A stretch of 64,000 nucleotides of DNA, from the NCBI RefSeq assembly GCF_000959445.1, contig NZ_CP009630.1, forward strand, positions 496,001-560,000, given 5' to 3'. The notes under the pieces were generated by a model, which worked only from the letters and a program-made list of their open reading frames with translations, did not search any database and was not told the DNA's origin. This DNA is from Burkholderia vietnamiensis LMG 10929. GTDB taxonomy: Bacteria > Pseudomonadota > Gammaproteobacteria > Burkholderiales > Burkholderiaceae. The translations under genes were made by a program, and so were the position numbers. Of this stretch, positions 62,664 to 64,000 are shown one piece after another (position 1 is the stretch's first letter; every line of letters begins with the position of its first letter).

Positions 62664-63572
62664 TCAGATCAACTCGAGCTTCGACGTGAGGTACGTGAGC
62701 TGAATCCGGTTCGCGACGCCGAAGCGCTTGCGCAGCTTGCGCAGGTGATAGTCGACGTTGTGCGCGCTGGTGTCGAGGCGCCGGCCGATCTCCTTGTCCG
62801 AGGCGCCTTCCGCGATGCCCAGCAACAGTTCCTGCTCGAACGGCGTGAGCCCGTTGATCGCGCGTTCGCGCGACGTCGCGATCAGCTGCGGCGACGCGAA
62901 CTTGTGCACCGACAGCCCGATCGACAGCGCCTGCTCGATCGTCGTCGGCGCGATCCATTCGCGGGTGCGGCGCGGCGCGGTGAAGCTCATGAACGCATGC
63001 AGCCGGGTGCCGGGCACGGCCATCGAATACATGATGCCGCTGCACATCCCGTCGTCCTGCATCGTCTGCAGGAAACCGTCGAGCGCGGCCGACGTCACGC
63101 ACGGGCCGCCGTCGCGCTCGCGATGCTCGCGGCGCAGCTGTTGCAGATCCCACACGATCGGCATGTTGCACACACGCGCGCCGAGCGTGCGCGGATCGAC
63201 GTCGTGATGGCTGTGGCGCACGTAGTCGCCGCGGTAGGTGGCCGGCGTGAACGCCTCGTGCAGATAGAGACTCTCGACGTGCTCGCGCGAGAACTCGAGC
63301 GCGAAATACGCGAAGGTCGAGAAGCCGGTCAGGTGCAGCAGGCTCGCGACGATCCGGTTGCGCTCGGCCGTGCTTTGCGCCTGCGCGAGCGTATCGGCGA
63401 CGCCGAGCTTCGGCGCGTTCGGCTGCGCGACCTCGCCGAGCTTGACGTCGTCGCACCAGACGACCTGCACCGGCCGCTCCCTCGACGCGTTTGCGTTCGC
63501 GATCGGACGCTGCGACAAACGGGCCATGCTGCCTGGGGCGACCGCTTCTTCATGCAATGCAATATCGGACAT
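62664..63572 (-). CDS. LuxR-family regulator with autoinducer-binding-like domain (LuxR solo)
   Basis: 302 residues from the ATG at 63572, which has GAGGG eight bases upstream. The C-terminal LuxR helix-turn-helix is clear: LTPFEQELLLGIAEGASDKE with IGRRLDTSAHNVDYHLRKLR. The N-terminal 230 residues resemble an autoinducer-binding domain, with the HHDVDPRTL and IVWDLQQL segments in the places of the ligand-contacting Asp and Trp, though the usual first aromatic pair is not obvious. An N-terminal extension of about 60 residues precedes it. No LuxI synthase gene is nearby. It is divergent from the gene that starts at 63852 and probably regulates it. Confidence 0.87.
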   Translation of the reverse strand: MSDIALHEEAVAPGSMARLSQRPIANANASRERPVQVVWCDDVKLGEVAQPNAPKLGVADTLAQAQSTAERNRIVASLLHLTGFSTFAYFALEFSREHVESLYLHEAFTPATYRGDYVRHSHHDVDPRTLGARVCNMPIVWDLQQLRREHRERDGGPCVTSAALDGFLQTMQDDGMCSGIMYSMAVPGTRLHAFMSFTAPRRTREWIAPTTIEQALSIGLSVHKFASPQLIATSRERAINGLTPFEQELLLGIAEGASDKEIGRRLDTSAHNVDYHLRKLRKRFGVANRIQLTYLTSKLELI

Positions 63573-63851
63573 GAGCCATCCCTCGGAATCGACGCGCATC
63601 GCCGGGCAGTTGCCGTGTCGTACACGGTGTGAGCGGCGTGCGATCGAGCATCGTTATGATTTGCGCCGATCGTCATCCTGACGAAACGCGGGGGCATTGT
63701 ACAAAAATGCCTGGGTACGCGTAATATGCCGTAATACTAATCGCCGCGAAAGGTTCATGCTCGCGTGCGCATACAGCCGACCAGAAAATCATAAATAAAA
63801 GACCAGATCGTGACGGGGCAGGTTCACATATTGGGAAAGGGTGGGCGCCTC

Positions 63852-64000
63852 ATGACACATGCTGACGACGCACCGCGCGTCGAATGGTTTTCGCAAACGG
63901 ATATCGCGGCCGCTGCCGCTTATTCGACGGAAATTCACGCCGTCGAGCGCGACGTTTTTACCGGCGCGCGCATTCCATCCGGTAAATCGGACACATCTAC
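63852..64000 (+). CDS. Unknown protein, N-terminal 49 residues (cut by window end)
   Basis: An ATG at 63852 preceded by AAGGGTGGG opens a frame that stays open to the window edge and starts MTHADDAPRVEWFSQTDIAA. It is not recognised. It is divergent from the LuxR-type regulator across a 280-base spacer with AT-rich patches (TAATATGCCGTAATAC around 63720), so it is a likely target of that regulator, perhaps the first gene of a larger cluster. Confidence 0.5.
   Translation, partial: MTHADDAPRVEWFSQTDIAAAAAYSTEIHAVERDVFTGARIPSGKSDTS

Noticed and set aside
60775..63456. Very long minus-strand open frame (over 890 codons)
   Set aside because: It is Arg/His/Asp-rich and lies opposite the Nramp-like gene and the LuxR gene in a shadow frame; typical of GC-rich DNA and without family resemblance.
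63573..63851. lux box for acyl-homoserine-lactone control
   Set aside because: No 18-20 base palindrome like the CTG-N10-CAG consensus is present in the spacer.
1..64000. CRISPR arrays, tRNA or rRNA genes, prophage
   Set aside because: No regularly spaced repeats beyond the short operator arrays, no tRNA T-loop plus acceptor pattern and no phage structural genes were noticed.

Overview
The window is GC-rich DNA (mostly well above 60 percent G+C by eye) with the codon use and gene repertoire of a Burkholderia, most likely the B. cepacia complex and probably one of its secondary replicons. Support comes from the meta-cleavage (mhp) operon, paired NadV/NadM-Nudix salvage genes, MocR, LysR, IclR and LuxR regulators beside catabolic genes, and an IS5-type (IS427-like) insertion sequence. 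No tRNA, rRNA, CRISPR array or prophage is visible.

Layout. 1-2.0 kb: the end of an RND pump and its NodT-type outer-membrane channel. 2.2-4.0 kb: a collapsed Xre/ParS-RES toxin-antitoxin locus and a membrane diguanylate cyclase. 4.0-10.4 kb: a LysR-controlled operon (CoA-transferase, hydratase, MFS carrier, CitE-like lyase) that fits itaconate or a related C5-dicarboxylate catabolism; an insertion sequence splits it exactly at the carrier stop codon. 10.7-16.4 kb: organosulfur-type genes (MFS, LLM monooxygenase, two SfnB-like flavoproteins, one killed by an amber codon). 16.7-25.5 kb: an IclR regulator and a complete mhpABDFETC-type operon for 3-(3-hydroxyphenyl)propionate. 25.8-29.0 kb: a sensor kinase and an unusual response regulator flanking a hot-dog thioesterase-like gene. 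29.0-30.3 kb: mostly decayed DNA.

30.3-33.7 kb: a Puu-like polyamine catabolic operon with its regulator. 33.7-35.0 kb: two envelope proteins. 35.3-37.8 kb: nicotinamide salvage to NAD. 37.9-46.1 kb: MocR/EamA, lysA/LysR and small single genes. 46.1-51.0 kb: an orphan F1 gamma-epsilon pair facing a pta-ackA-PhaC-like operon. 51.0-56.0 kb: a YcaQ-like protein, a candidate small RNA, a drug exporter and periplasmic trehalase. 56.2-57.5 kb: a low-GC island of small proteins that look like orphan immunity genes, one of them barstar-like. 57.7-64.0 kb: an OprB porin, an Nramp-related carrier with a substituted metal site behind a long leader carrying two tiny genes, and a LuxR solo divergent from a gene that runs off the end.

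The strongest leads for something undescribed are the Nramp-like carrier with its leader micro-genes, the kinase/thioesterase/regulator signalling cluster, the orphan immunity island and the AtpG-AtpC pair without alpha or beta subunits. All function calls come from reading the sequence and recalling families; no search was run.
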